This document shows, in pieces, positions 19,764-31,028 of a DNA stretch of 64,000 nucleotides. Origin of the DNA: Brachionus manjavacas (taxonomy: Eukaryota > Rotifera > Eurotatoria > Ploima > Brachionidae); the NCBI GenBank assembly GCA_019054805.1, contig JAHQIY010000005.1, positions 479,501 to 543,500 of the forward strand. Reading direction: 5' to 3'. The number at the start of each line of letters is the position of its first letter. The stretch's first letter is position 1. The position numbers were made by a program, and so were the translations under genes. The notes below the pieces were generated by a model. The model had not been told where the DNA came from, made no database searches, and worked only from the letters and a program-made list of their open reading frames with translations.

Positions 19764-22700
19764 ATGAATATAGTACCAAGCAGTAGATTTAGTTTTATTG
19801 ACTATGCTCTCTTCTTTCTAATGCTCTCAATATCGGCTGGCATTGGTTTCTACTATGCCTGGAAGGATAGACACAAAAAAACTGTGGACAGAGTTCTTCT
19901 CGGTGGCAGAAAGCTTAAAATATTCCCAGTGGCAATGTCTATTGTGGCTAGTTTCACGTCAGCTATTTCCATATTAGGCTTTGCCAGAGAAATGTATCAA
20001 TTCGGCTCAATGTATTTATTGATCGGCATCTCGTATTTCATAACTCAACCATTCGCAACTTTCTTTTTTGTACCTTTTTACCACAGACTCGGTGTTACGA
20101 GTGCCTATGAGGTATTTTTTTTTCAAATTATCTTCATTCTTTCGCAATTAACTCGATCACCAAGTACCTTCAAAGAAGATTTAATAATTCGGTCAGAACT
20201 TGTGCATCAATCATATTCTGTGTCCAAATGGTTGGTTATGACTTACATCATCTAAAAATAAAATTTACTATTTCTTTTTTAAAGTTCTGCTATATGGCCG
20301 TAGTTCTATATTCTCCATCTCTCGCAATCGAGCAAGGTATGCTAAAAGATAAAGCATTTATTAAAAATTTTTGATAAAACAAAAGAAAAGTTTAATTAGC
20401 AACCAGAAAAGCTAATGCTTAATTATAATTATTGAATTGTCATGATTTTCAGATATGATCATAATCTATAGTGATGCTACTATTTTGATTTCACAAAATT
20501 TACGTAAAATACTGTAAATTTAAAAAGTAAAAATCCTTAATTTACCAGATTTTACGTAAATTGTTGTAAAAACACTAATGTTCAAAAAATTTAAGAGCTA
20601 CTGTGTCTTTTTCGTTCCTTTTCTCTAAAAACGAGATTTTCTTAAAATTTAAAAAAAATTAATTAAATAATAAATCAAAACGAATTAATTAAATTTACAT
20701 TTTATAATTGACTCATTTAAATACGACAAAGCTGTTAAATTTTTTGGACATTTTTGTATTAACAGCAATTTACATAAAATATTAAAAATTTACCTCATTT
20801 TACGTATAATCTGGTAAATTTTTTAATTTTTTACTTTTTTAAATTTACTATATTTTACGTAGAAAAAAAAAGAGCAAAAAATGAACAATTTCCTGTTTTT
20901 TATCGGAAATTCTCTTTGAAAAAAAAAATTAAGTAAAATCTACAAAAAATTCTCATTTTTTTTATTCAATAATTTCACTAAAATTTACGAAAAATTACAT
21001 AATTTTATGTAAAAAAATAAGATTACGATATTACTTAAAATCTTCTATATTTTAAAACCGCTAAAAATTCATGAGATTAAAAATTTTTTTATTTAAATCT
21101 CTATAACTGGATCAAAATCAATAATTCATGAAATTATTTTTAAAATGAACTAAAAAATTTATATAGGAACAACTAATTAATCTTTTTTAAATTTTTTTAT
21201 TCTATTATTTTTCTTTTAATTCTAAGTCAAGCTAGAGAATTAAGGTTTTTTTAAAAAAAAGATTTGAATTCTATCACAAAATTGCTTTTCATTTAAGTTA
21301 CTGGTATACCATTATGGCTGTCAATAGTTTCTACGGGATTGGTGTGTACGATTTATACTAGTCTTGGAGGAATGAAAGCAGTTGTGAGTGACAAAAAATA
21401 AAGTTTTCTTTTATTTAAGTAAAATTTGGACTGAAAATTTTTTTTGAAAGGTATTCACTGATACATTCCAGTCGATCGTCATGTTTTCAGGACTAATATT
21501 GATAATTATTCTTGGCACGAATCGAGTTGGTGGAGTTGAAGTCGTTTATCAGAGATTACTCGAAGGAGACAGATTAGAATTTTTAGAGTATTTTGAGAAA
21601 AAAACTTAAATTTTTAAAAATTAATTTTTTTTAAAGCTTCAACCCGAGTCCGTTTGAAAGACACACTTTTTGGTCCATAATGATCGGTGGATTTTTCACT
21701 TCACTTACAGTTTACGGTTCAAATCAAGCTACCATTCAGCGCTATCTCACATTGCCAAGTATCAGAGATGCTCAACTGTAATCATTAGTTTTGTTTTTTT
21801 CGAATAAAACTTTCTAAATTTTCAGAGCGATGATGATCAATCTCTTGGGAACATTTTCTATTTTGGTCATTTGTTGTTTGTGTGGTTTTGTAGCCTATGC
21901 CAATTACTTCGGCTGTGATCCATTGTTAAACAATCAAATTTCAAATTATGATCAATTGTTACCTTTATTTGTAGTTGATTTACTAAAAAATTTCTATGGT
22001 CTTCCCGGAATATTTATTGCTTGTATTTACAGCGCAGCTTTGAGTACAGTCTCATCAGGCTTAAATTCGCTTTCAGCTGTTTTCCTTCATGATTTCATTT
22101 ATCCAATTTATACCTCATATAAACTAAAAAAAATGTCTCATAAGCGATCAATAGTAATAACCAATTTTTTGGGTATTAATTTAAATTATTAGAAATTTTT
22201 TTTTAACTTTAAACTTTTAAGCCGGTTGCTTTGGACTAATAACGATCGGCTTGGCGTATTTGTGTAAATATGTTGGATCAACAGTTCTCCAGCTTTCTCT
22301 CAGTATATTCGGTTTGCTAGGTGGTCCCTTACTTGGTGTAATGATGCTTGGAATGATGATTCCTTTTTCCAACCCAAAGGTTGATTGCAGTAATTTTGTA
22401 ATTATTTAAGTTTTAATTTTGTATTCAGGGAGCTTTAGCAGGTTTATTAATTAGCACAGGATTTAATTTTTGGCTTGGATTAAGTGCCATTCTTAATGGT
22501 AATAGACCTATATCAAAAAAATTTAAAATAGACCAGTGTATTGAGACTTTCAATTCGACTATCTCATTTAATTATAGCAATACCTCAATGAAAGCCACTT
22601 TACAGAATGAAGGATTTAGGTAAAATTGCTTTTTGTATTTAACATTTCAATTTATTTTTTAATTTAGTAAAATTTATGATTTGTCTTATTACTGGTACAG

Positions 22701-22878
22701 CTTGCTGGCTGTGTTTAATGTTTTTTTTATTGGTATTTTGGTTAGCTTAATAACTAACGCTTTCGACAAAGGCAGGACTGAACCAGATCCAGATTTGTTG
22801 GTTTTTGGCGGTGATAAATATAGGACTAAAATTGACAATGAATCGATTGATGAAAAGTTACAAATGATGAATTTATGA
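19764..22878 (+). CDS. SLC5-family sodium-coupled solute transporter (SMCT/SMVT group)
   Basis: Ten exons were placed by hand: 19764-20111, 20165-20230, 20285-20336, 21298-21383, 21451-21587, 21637-21777, 21826-22172, 22222-22379, 22429-22619 and 22668-22878. They total 1737 nt and close in frame at 578 residues. The protein starts [20 protein letters not shown] and shows family blocks: [123 protein letters not shown] and [18 protein letters not shown]. These define the sodium:solute symporter fold of about 13 TM segments. The best relatives should be SLC5A6/A8/A12 (vitamin or monocarboxylate uptake at the plasma membrane); the substrate cannot be read. The third intron, 961 nt, holds a foldback element; all others are 47-58 nt. 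Confidence 0.92.
20498..20863. mobile_element. TTTACGTAAA foldback MITE inside an SLC5 intron
   Basis: The left arm (20498-20575) and right arm (20764-20863) are inverted copies. Each shows TTTACGTAAAAT, GTAAATTTAAAAAGTAAAAA, TTTACCAGATT and a second TACGTAAA in the same order. Further TTTACG words spread to 21010. It accounts for much of the only long intron of the gene. Confidence 0.7.
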
Positions 22879-23511
22879 GAGGACCAATTAGTAATAAAAA
22901 ATGAAATCTTTAATTTTTGTTTTAATACTTTATTTTTAAAATCAACCAAAAATTGTTTATTTTTTAGTAAAATTTTTCAAATATTCCAAATTCTATCTTT
23001 TATTTAAATTTAAAAACTGTAAAAGTACAAAATAAAGTTTCTTGTTATGCGTTAAAATTTTAGGTTGTCCCCAAAAGGAAAAATGCGGAAAACGGAATTC
23101 CATAAACTAAATTTCGCCAAAATATTAATACAAAAAAGCGGAATTTCCGTCTTTTAGTAGATTTCTGAATTCGAGTTAAAATAAAGTATAAAGTTAGTAA
23201 GTATAAACTTGTTTGATTTTTAGATGCTAATTAAATAAAAGATAAGTTTAGCATTTCAGAAATAAATAAATTAGAAAAAGTTAAATAATTTAAAAATATT
23301 TTACTAAATTTAATCTAAAAATCCTAAAATGACCATGTTAATAATCGATTATTCTATTAATTTTCAGATTGTGTTCTGCAAAATTTTACCGAATTATAAC
23401 CAGAGAAAATCACCGAAATCTAAAAGCATACTTATTACATAAAATTTCCTAAATCAGGTAAATTTAACCTTTAAGTAAACAATTTTATTAATTAATTTGA
23501 AAGGGGATGTA
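22879..23511. other. 3' flank of SLC5, no gene seen
   Basis: A weak pair of GCGGAA words with an inverted relation lies at 23082-23150. Otherwise AT-rich. Confidence 0.4.
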
Positions 23512-23625
23512 CAGACTTGTGCGTAAGTCACTAAGTCAAAGTAAAAGTCAAGTCACGGACTTGAATTAAGATTTTTTTTTTAAAGTTAAGTTATTTTGCT
23601 TGACTTAACTTAAGTTATCGGTTCT
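23512..23625. mobile_element. AAGTC-family MITE fragment
   Basis: The end reads CAGACTTGTGCGTAAGTCAC, then AAGTC units, a T run and a second group GACTTAACTTAAGTTA. It is a short, diverged copy next to a dead LINE. Confidence 0.55.
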
Positions 23626-23629
23626 CGGC

Positions 23630-24690
23630 ATGAGTTTGGTTGCTCGTCTTTTTACTTTCTCAAGAATGCTCCTGTCCTTGGCAGTGTAGAAGGACCGGAC
23701 CACAGCTAGATACTTAAAGTTCGGCTTGACATATTCGCAGTGTCATGAAAGTGACGTTGGTGCAGAATCTGAACGTTCTTCTCAGTTGTTCAAGGGTGGA
23801 CATGGCTTATTATTTTTGCTTTATAACTTGAGATTGCTAGCGAAAGTGACTCCCAGATTTTTTTCGGTAATAATTTGATTGAGTACTGACCTCGTCACAT
23901 CCATGCAGAGGCCTTTGCCCCAATATTTGTTCTGATCAGATCTGCTTGATTCCATTACTTTGCATTTTTCGTTGTAGAATCAAATCCCGTTGCAGCATTG
24001 CCAGGTCTTTAAAATTACGGATGGTTAAACAAAAAGCTGCTTGATTATATCAGGCTTGATGTAGATAACGAACAGGAGCGGGCCTAGGCCAGTGCCCAGA
24101 GGGAATCCACTAATGACTTCTCTCCAGTCCGCCATTTACTGTCCTATTGCTCCTCGCTAACCTGATTGAACCGATGGCAAAAACGAATAGTGGAGAAAAA
24201 ACATTTGGATTTTTTTATTCAAGATTGATTAATAGCTTTGTGATCAAACGATCAATGCTGAAATTTGCAACATTCAAGCTATCAATTTATAATAATGCCA
24301 ATTTGATCTTTATTGAATTTGTAAAAAAATTTAAAAAATTTGATATGAATTTATCAATATTTTTTTTTGTTTTCAAAATAACAGATAATTTTATTTTTAT
24401 AAAATTATAATTTTAATTATTAAAAATTTTATTAAATTAAATAAATGAAGTGTTAATCAGTCGACTACGATAAGGGCACTAGCCTGTTGATTAACCTTGA
24501 AAATTGAAAATGAATGTTTCCAAGAGATTGGTCATTGTCGATTTGTTGTGGACAAATCCGTACTGCCAAGGAGCAATAAGTTTATTGATTAAAAGGTGCT
24601 CCATCATGACGTCTCTTATGATTCGTTCCATGATCTTACAGAGCAGTTCGGTTAGAGAAATTAGCAGGGTCTTATTTATTTATTTATTGA
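23630..24690 (-). mobile_element. Dead LINE: reverse transcriptase to C-terminus, with internal insertion
   Basis: From 24690 down, the minus strand reads ISLTELLCKIMERIIRD, then APWQYGFVHNKSTMTNLLE (RT motifs 1-2) and ALIVVD. It is then interrupted by about 280 bp of unrelated AT-rich sequence (24175-24455). It resumes with DWREVISGFPLGTGLGPLLF (GVPQGS box) and, through stops, KDRSILEKVKRRATKLMPR near 23670-23620. The catalytic YADD box is not preserved. It is an old CR1/Jockey-type element. The pre-RT part of what may be the same insertion lies at 26310-26920. Confidence 0.8.
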
Positions 24691-25537
24691 ATTGAATTAA
24701 GGAGAAGTAAAAAAAAAAAGATTTTTTGTGTTTTTGTGTTTTTTTAAAAATGAAAAATTATTACCTAAAAATAAAATTACAAAAAAAAATAAAAAATAAA
24801 AAAAGGAACATTAGTTCGAAAATAGAAAAAGGGATGAAAGTTAGAAAGCAAGATAATTTGGACCAAAATTCATGAATTTCTTTTATTTTGAATAAGCTCG
24901 TTTAGGAGAGTTCTGTAATGTTTTAATTTCAAATTGCATAGACATGACCAAATTGAATCAGATATACCATCATTAGAAATCAGATTAATCTTAAGATTTT
25001 CTTTAAGTTGGTTTTTATTTACTGTAATTTTTGAGGTTTCAATTTTAAAGTACTTGGAATTTGTCATTAAGCATATATTTTAGAAACATATTTTGTTTCA
25101 TGTTGTTTCATCATCAAATTTTGAAAAGCTCAATTTTGTCAATTTAAATATAATGAAAAAGAATTTTATTTTCGCAATTTGTAAAAATTTGTATGAAATT
25201 TTACGATTCTGTGTTATATTGAATCACAAAGTTCATAATTTTTTTTTGACACATTAAAAGTGATTAAGTAATTTATTTGAAAAAAATTTTTTTTCATGCA
25301 AAAATATCTTTAAAAAAGAGTAGAACTTGATACGTATAAGAAAGGTAAAAAAGTTCGAGATATAGAATCAAAAATCAATTTAAAATACAGGAAACAACTT
25401 TATTTTACTAAAAGCTTTTTAAAAAAAAAAGTTCAGAAAACGACTGCATTTTTGCTTAACTTTGCACATTTACTTAATTTAGTTTAATTTAATGAAAAAA
25501 AAACGGAAGAAGGACGACAAAATTTTAAGCAAAAAAA
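24691..25537. other. AT-rich stretch, no gene seen
   Basis: A TTATTTATTTATTTATTG run at 24671-24690 marks the edge of the LINE remnant. Nothing else supportable. Confidence 0.4.
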
Positions 25538-25951
25538 CAGACTTGTTTTTAAGTCACAAGTCTTAAGTCAAGTCAAGTCAATGACTTGAATTTTTTTTCT
25601 TTTTATTAAGTAAAAGTCATGACTTAATTTTTTTTTTAAATGTGACAATTGTTGCTGATCGATTTTTTTAAATCCAAACAAATACAAAATAAATAGAAAA
25701 AATTTTTTTTAACTCTTTTATTCATTTTATTTTTAATAGTGTTGATAAATTCACCAAATTTTTGGTTTTATTTAACCGAAATAAAAAGTATTTCATCGTT
25801 TTCAAGTGAAACGATTACAGCCAGATTTTGCATCAACAGTGATATTTCTAGTTCGCGATATACTAGCAGTTAAAAAAAAAAAAATTAAGTCATGACTTTG
25901 ACTTAAATTTTTGTGACTTAGACTTAAAACTGTGACTTAAAAACAAGTCTG
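25538..25951. mobile_element. Complete AAGTC-family MITE, 414 bp
   Basis: The termini are exact inverted repeats, CAGACTTGTTTTTAAGTCAC at the left and its complement at the right. Inside them the two ends differ: the left continues AAGTCTTAAGTCAAGTC, the right (read inward) AGTTTTAAGTCTAAGTCAC. Thus the element is polar. There is no coding sequence. Confidence 0.8.
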
Positions 25952-26309
25952 AGACGTAATTAATATCCCAATTAAAAGAACTAGAGGCCGTCCGAAAAAA
26001 AATCAAGAATAAGACGAATAAACGAATTTTTTAATTAAACTAATTTACTCGAAATTTCGAAAAAATATAGAAAACTACTTTAATTTTTCATCTAGAAATA
26101 AATATTAATTAATTTGATAATTTATTTTTTCATCCAGATAAAAATATAAAAATATAAAAAGATAAAAATTTTCACGATCAGTTCTTTTTTTTACGAACAG
26201 TAATTAATTTACCTGGTCGTCAAATTGACTGTTCGTGAAATGTAACGAACACTGATCGTCAGGTTTATAAGACCCAATTAGCATTTAATTCCTCACCATA
26301 CTTTGACAA
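25952..26309. other. AT-rich stretch between repeats
   Basis: GATCAGT at 26178 and ACTGATC at 26250 are inverted around two ACGAACA/TGTTCGT words. Too short to call. Confidence 0.35.
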
Positions 26310-26920
26310 CTTTACTTGAAAACTGGTGTGATTTTGCCTTTTCCACAGATCATACGTCTTACAAAACCGGTGATGAAGTCGTTAATGCATCTTTTAACGA
26401 TAAACGGGTGCATCAAATCTTGACCGTGTAATTTCCGCGGGTTGAGATAGTTGATGTGCTTTTTGACGCGGCCTAGTCAGAAGACGTTGACCACGCGTTG
26501 GGTGTTTCAGCCAGAGAATATTGTGGGAACGAGATCGGAAGAACGAATAGTATATATGCTGCTTTATTGTGTTCATTGATCAGAATGGTGATCACCCTGC
26601 TGTCAGTCTGGAAGCAGTCATTCGCTCCCAACAGGTCTTTGTGCTATTTATGTAATTGAATAGGAGCTTTGATAAGAGCTTGCAAGAAATTACTATGGAA
26701 GCTTCAAATTTGCATATGCCTTCCTGGCTGCAGCCCTCACTTGTTTATAGGACTGAATGTAAGCGGCTTTCAAGTCCGATTGAGAGGGTCCGATCAACAG
26801 AGGCAGTGAAATTTGTTCTTTACTCTGTTTAGTACCATGATATCTAGTAAAATAACTTTTGATCTGAGCGGATCTAGCCTTTTCGCACTAAAATTGAATA
26901 TTCCAGATACCTGGTAATTA
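26310..26920 (-). mobile_element. Dead LINE fragment: pre-RT linker
   Basis: On the minus strand broken frames read DLKAAYIQSYKQVRAAARKA, typical of the linker between endonuclease and RT. Then come NEHNKAAYILF-like sequence and, near 26400-26320, KRCINDFITGFVRRMICGKG. The GC content is higher than in the surroundings. It probably belongs with the RT remnant at 23630-24690, with the 25538-25951 MITE and other sequence inserted between. Confidence 0.6.
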
Positions 26921-27653
26921 GCTAAAGTTTACATTTTTAAGAATAAATATATATTGTAGCACCACATGTACCTTGGGTCTCTCTATTCTTATATATTTAT
27001 ATTTTTTATTTTAGTTTCAATTTTTGATTTAGAATAAAGATTTAGAACTTGAAACTTTCTATTAATTTTATTTAATAGTAGCACGCGATTAAATTCATGG
27101 CAGCGGTAAAAGTTTGTTCTTACTTTAGAGTAAGCCATAATTTGGACAGAACCACGTTTGAAACGAAAAATAGTGGAATGTTAAATCCCTTTCAGCTAAT
27201 ATTTCTGGGAACAATAATTGCTGTTTTCTTGTCCATGACCTTACATGTAGGAATCATGTCATATGTTATTTAATATCTTAGAAGTAAACAAAAATCAATT
27301 AATGTTTTTTTCTATATCTGAATAAGAATAAACCAGTAAATGTTTATTCAACAAACTCTTTAATTCAAAAAAATTGAAAAATTCTAAATTTTAACTAACT
27401 GAAAAAGCGATGTGCCAAGCTTCCACATATTTGCTAGTTCTTGGTTTTTGTTGACAGCTATTTTGATTATTGCTAATTTAATTTAACAATTAAGTAGAAA
27501 AAAAAGCAAAAAAAAATAGCTGTTTTAATAACAGCTTTTTTGATATAGAGCCACTAAGACCCAGCCTTGAAGCTTTTCCACAAACATACACGGGCTCGCC
27601 AATAAACAACCTATTTAAGTATTGTAACCAAAACAGTCCCGCAATGGTTTTGT
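26921..27653. other. AT-rich stretch, no gene seen
   Basis: A 65-codon minus-strand ORF (27687-27490) runs into the foldback element and has no recognisable content. Confidence 0.4.
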
Positions 27654-28014
27654 GAAGTTCAGTACAAAAGAATAGAACAAGGTGCAAAAAAATTAAATAA
27701 CTTTTTTTCTAAAGGTTTAAAATTAGTTCTGTGAATGCAGCATGGTGCAACATTCAAAGTTGGATCAACTGTAAAAGTCTGCTGAAGATGTGCAAAATCT
27801 CTGCAAAATGTACTTAGCTTGATTATATTGAAATTCAATTTCTGCTAAAATCTGAAAATTTATCAGACTTAGATATTTGATGCAACTTTGAATGTTGCAC
27901 TATGTTGAATTTACAGAACTAAGTTTAAACCTTTAGAAAAAAAGTTGTTCAATTTTTTTACATTTTTTTCTGTTCGTTTTATTAATTTGTACTGAATTTC
28001 ACAAAACCAAAAGA
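27654..28014. mobile_element. Complete foldback element, about 360 bp, arms of about 130 bp
   Basis: The left arm, starting GGTTTTGTGAAGTTCAGTAC, and the right arm, ending GTACTGAATTTCACAAAACC, are inverted copies of about 85% identity. The arms run inward to GTGCAACATTCAAAGTTG. Only about 100 bp separates the arms. Solo arms of the family lie at 13391-13506 and 58513-58641, and a stub at 11455-11487. Confidence 0.8.
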
Positions 28015-28094
28015 AAAGGTTAAAACAATTTTGTCGAACATTTATTAGACTCTGTTTTCAAAAAACTTTATTTTTTAATTTTACCAAAATCTAT

Positions 28095-28168
28095 TTAGCA
28101 TAGGGCTGAAAGGGAGGTTAACGACCATTCCAAACTGCCCGGGGTTTTCCCCAAACTATTATATAAAT
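28095..28168 (+). repeat. Retroposon 3' end with GGGGTTTTCCCC hairpin
   Basis: AGGGAGGTTAACGACCATTC, then GCCCGGGGTTTTCCCCAAAC, then an ATATAAATAAAAAAAAA tail. The local GC rise and A-rich tail suggest a SINE or LINE end on the plus strand, opposite to the neighbouring LINE remnant. Confidence 0.45.
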
Positions 28169-28169
28169 A

Positions 28170-28510
28170 AAAAAAAATACATCTTCTGCATAGACAATGA
28201 CAGAAACATTAAGATCTTTGAAAAAGCTCCAAGCTCCTTGTTAAGGCATTCTATTTTAAGATCATCAATAAAGATGTTAAAAAGGTTTCAGTTCTAAAGG
28301 GATCTGTTTTTTAATTATTTGGAAGTGATAATACAACTAATGCTGAGTTTTAATAAATTCTAAGTAATACCCAGTATGAAATATCCATTCTCTTTAATAA
28401 TTTAAAGAATCAGCCATCACGCCGAATTTTTTCAAAGGCCTTTTCTGCATCTAAAGATACTATCTTACAACCAGAGTCTTTATTGATGTAGTTAAGAATC
28501 TAATAACATT
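28170..28510 (-). mobile_element. Dead LINE fragment: RT motifs
   Basis: Minus-strand frames show IVSLDAEKAFEKIRRDGLF near 28490-28420, then, after stops, LFNIFIDDLKIECLNKELGA and NVSVIVYAEDV near 28270-28170. The catalytic YADD is changed to YAED. This is a different family from the element at 1-3290. Confidence 0.75.
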
Positions 28511-30355
28511 GTTAATTGAATAACGAAATTCATAAAATGCCTAGAAGAAGACAAAAAAATCACTCTAAATAAATTAAGAGCCCGTCAACAATTATTTTTA
28601 ATAAAAATCTTTTGGTTTTACATCAAACGTCAAATAGTGTTAAATCAACACAAAAAAGGGATGGTCATTAATATTTAGTATTTTTTCTATTTTTATCCCA
28701 TTCAAATTGAAAAATAATTAAAAATTCCATTTAAATTTTATTAATTTTTAGTATCTAATTTTGATTAATAAATTTTTAAAATTTCTATTGAAAAATAATA
28801 TTTTTTTTCCAAATTGGTTTCAACCTTGTATTTTATTGAAATCACTTTCCGACATTTTAATTAATTTTGATCTATTTGGTAATTCTAAAAGATAATCTTA
28901 CCATCAATTTCTTGTAAAGTATTTAATCATTTTTTAATTAGTAAAGACAAAGAAATAAAAGAGAGATATATCTAAAAATAATTTGAAAAGGGTAAGTTTT
29001 AAATTTTGATTCAACCATTAGTACCCGATTAAATAAGATGACACCTAAAGTAGCCTTAAAAGGAGTGCTTTAAAAAAAGCTCAGTGAAATTTCTCATATT
29101 TTATAAATTGGTTTTGGACAAAAATTAATCATTATTGATGCTTTCATGCTTTTAGTATCCTTAATATTTAAAAATTATCTGTAAAATAAATTTAAGATAC
29201 AAAAATAAGCATCGAGAATATGGAAAATATGTTTGCTACCCGTTTTTAATATTCTATTTAAAAACAAGAAATTTATTTGGATATTTAAATCAAAAGTTCA
29301 TTTTTTTAAAATTTAAATTAAATTAAAATCGCACAAAATAATATAAATGAATATTTCAATTCGTTTCAAAGCCAACATAAAAATAAAGAGATTTTTTTAT
29401 AGTTTCAGTCAAAAATAGATAAGAAATCACTGTTTTATCCAGAAATTCCATTTATAAAAAATAAATTAAATTGAACAGTTTTTATTTTAATAATTTACAA
29501 CTTGACCAACAACTAATAGATCTTTTCTCAAAAGGATAAAATTTAATTATTTTATAATGCTGATAATTTTTCGTAAAATGTAAGGTAATCGTGATTATCC
29601 TGATAGTAAAAAGGCATCAATTAATCTTCAAAGTGTTTGAAATAATGGAGCATGAATATCTTTTTGAAAACCTAGTTCATAAAAATATTGAAATTACTGA
29701 ATTTCTCGAAGGACTTGGTTACAATAGAAAGTATTTTAATTGTTTTGGTAATGATATTTTAATCGATAAAATGATATTAGCAAATACACTTAAAAAATTT
29801 TCCTTCTTTTAAAGATATAATTTTTCTATTAAAGTGTAAAAATAAAATAAAAAATAAATTAAAAAATTATATAAATTTTTTTTGTCCTTTTATGCAAATG
29901 GCAATGTTATTTTCTCTTTTAAATTAAAACTAATTATCTCTTTTGAATTTCACAAAACCCCCGCAATTATATAACCAAAATATCCAAGCAAAATCCTCAT
30001 CCCACGCAAACTCTTTCCTTAATTATCTACGTTAAAAGCCTTTAATGTGATAGATTGAAATATTCTTCTTTTAAAAATGTTACATCATGGCTTTGAAAGT
30101 GAATCCCTGAGTATTCTTATTATTTTACAAACAAGTAACAAATAGTTCGTATTTGTAATGAAAATTCAAAACCTGTATCTTTTAAACTAGATATGCCACT
30201 AGGATACCAATTTTTATTCATTAGGTATTCTTATCTTTGTAGATGATCTACATCTTATAAAAGAAATCTAGTATTAAAGCGTTTGCTAATGGTAAAACTA
30301 TTAATCAATTTGACAAGAAATAAATGACTATATTAGCTAATTTCTACTCATCAAT
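28511..30355. other. Long AT-rich stretch with one small ORF
   Basis: The only notable frame is at 29645-29812: MEHEYLFENLVHKNIEITEF and about 35 further residues ending KKFSFF, preceded by a TTTATAATG sequence. It could be a small gene or an exon; nothing identifies it. No repeats were recognised. Confidence 0.3.
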
Positions 30356-30540
30356 TGTTGTATCGTGTTAGCGCATGGTGATCATGTGATCATCACACAC
30401 TAACCGAAACATCTAGAACGCTCTAGAAGCACACCCCACTCTCGACACGCATACACTTACAACTTTTTAGATTGAAAGGAGGATTGAAAATAATAAAGAA
30501 AAAGAAAGAAAAAAGTTTTGGGTTAACCCCTTTTATTGAG
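30356..30540 (+). repeat. 5' LTR (185 bp) of compact LTR element
   Basis: It starts TGTTGTATCGTG and ends CCCCTTTTATTGAG. It differs from the 3' copy (30844-31028) at only two positions (GTG/ATG near 30386 and GGAGG/GAAGG near 30479). It carries a GTGATCATGTGATCATCAC palindrome and a heat-shock-element-like array ATCTAGAACGCTCTAGAAGC at 30411-30430. Confidence 0.85.
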
Positions 30541-30843
30541 CAGCGGCGCGCGAGGTATACTCAAACCTAGATGAGAAGGCTGAGGACTCGTACGACCCGG
30601 TACTACACAAGAAGAAGGCGAGCCTCGCAGAGTAGCCACAGGTGAAGCAGAAACTACAGCGCCAAGGCAACAAGGGCGTTCGATCGGTTCTACAAACGCA
30701 GCACGTGCCTAAGCACGAGCACAAAGCACTGCAAGCACAGCCACAACCGAAGAAGAGAAGCGCTACCCAACCCGGAACCGAAAGGGGACAGTCCGCTTCA
30801 AGGCGGGTCCGTGAGCGTCTGCGACGCAAAAGTGGGGGGGAGG
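30541..30843 (+). mobile_element. GC-rich interior of compact LTR retroelement (TRIM-like)
   Basis: The 303-bp interior is far richer in GC than anything around it. In one frame, with a single TAG, it reads EVYSNLDEKAEDSYDPVLHK, then KQKLQRQGNKGVRSVLQTQH and a basic tail to RVRERLRRKSGGE. That looks like the end of a retroelement polyprotein, perhaps the integrase tail, though no domain is certain. AAAAGTGGGGGGGAGG (30829-30843), just before the 3' LTR, is a polypurine tract. Most of the coding part of the parent has been lost. No clear tRNA primer site was recognised after the 5' LTR. Confidence 0.7.
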
Positions 30844-31028
30844 TGTTGTATCGTGTTAGCGCATGGTGATCATATGATCATCACACACTAACCGAAACAT
30901 CTAGAACGCTCTAGAAGCACACCCCACTCTCGACACGCATACACTTACAACTTTTTAGATTGAAAGAAGGATTGAAAATAATAAAGAAAAAGAAAGAAAA
31001 AAGTTTTGGGTTAACCCCTTTTATTGAG
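30844..31028 (+). repeat. 3' LTR (185 bp) of compact LTR element
   Basis: Near-identical direct copy of 30356-30540, preceded by a polypurine tract. The bases flanking the pair (TCAAT left, TTAAG right) do not form a clear target-site duplication, so the outer boundary may be a few bases off or the element has recombined. Confidence 0.85.

Noticed and set aside
24443..24486. tRNA-like stem GTTAATCA/TGATTAAC
   Set aside because: No T or anticodon arm of standard form; the sequence reads through as part of the dead LINE reverse transcriptase.
30533..30829. Minus-strand 98-codon Cys-rich ORF in the LTR element
   Set aside because: It is the reverse of the GC-rich basic coding remnant; the polypurine tract and LTR order set the plus strand as the coding one.
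30541..30843. GC-rich block as bacterial contamination or horizontal transfer
   Set aside because: It is bracketed by direct 185-bp LTRs and a polypurine tract, so a retroelement interior explains it.
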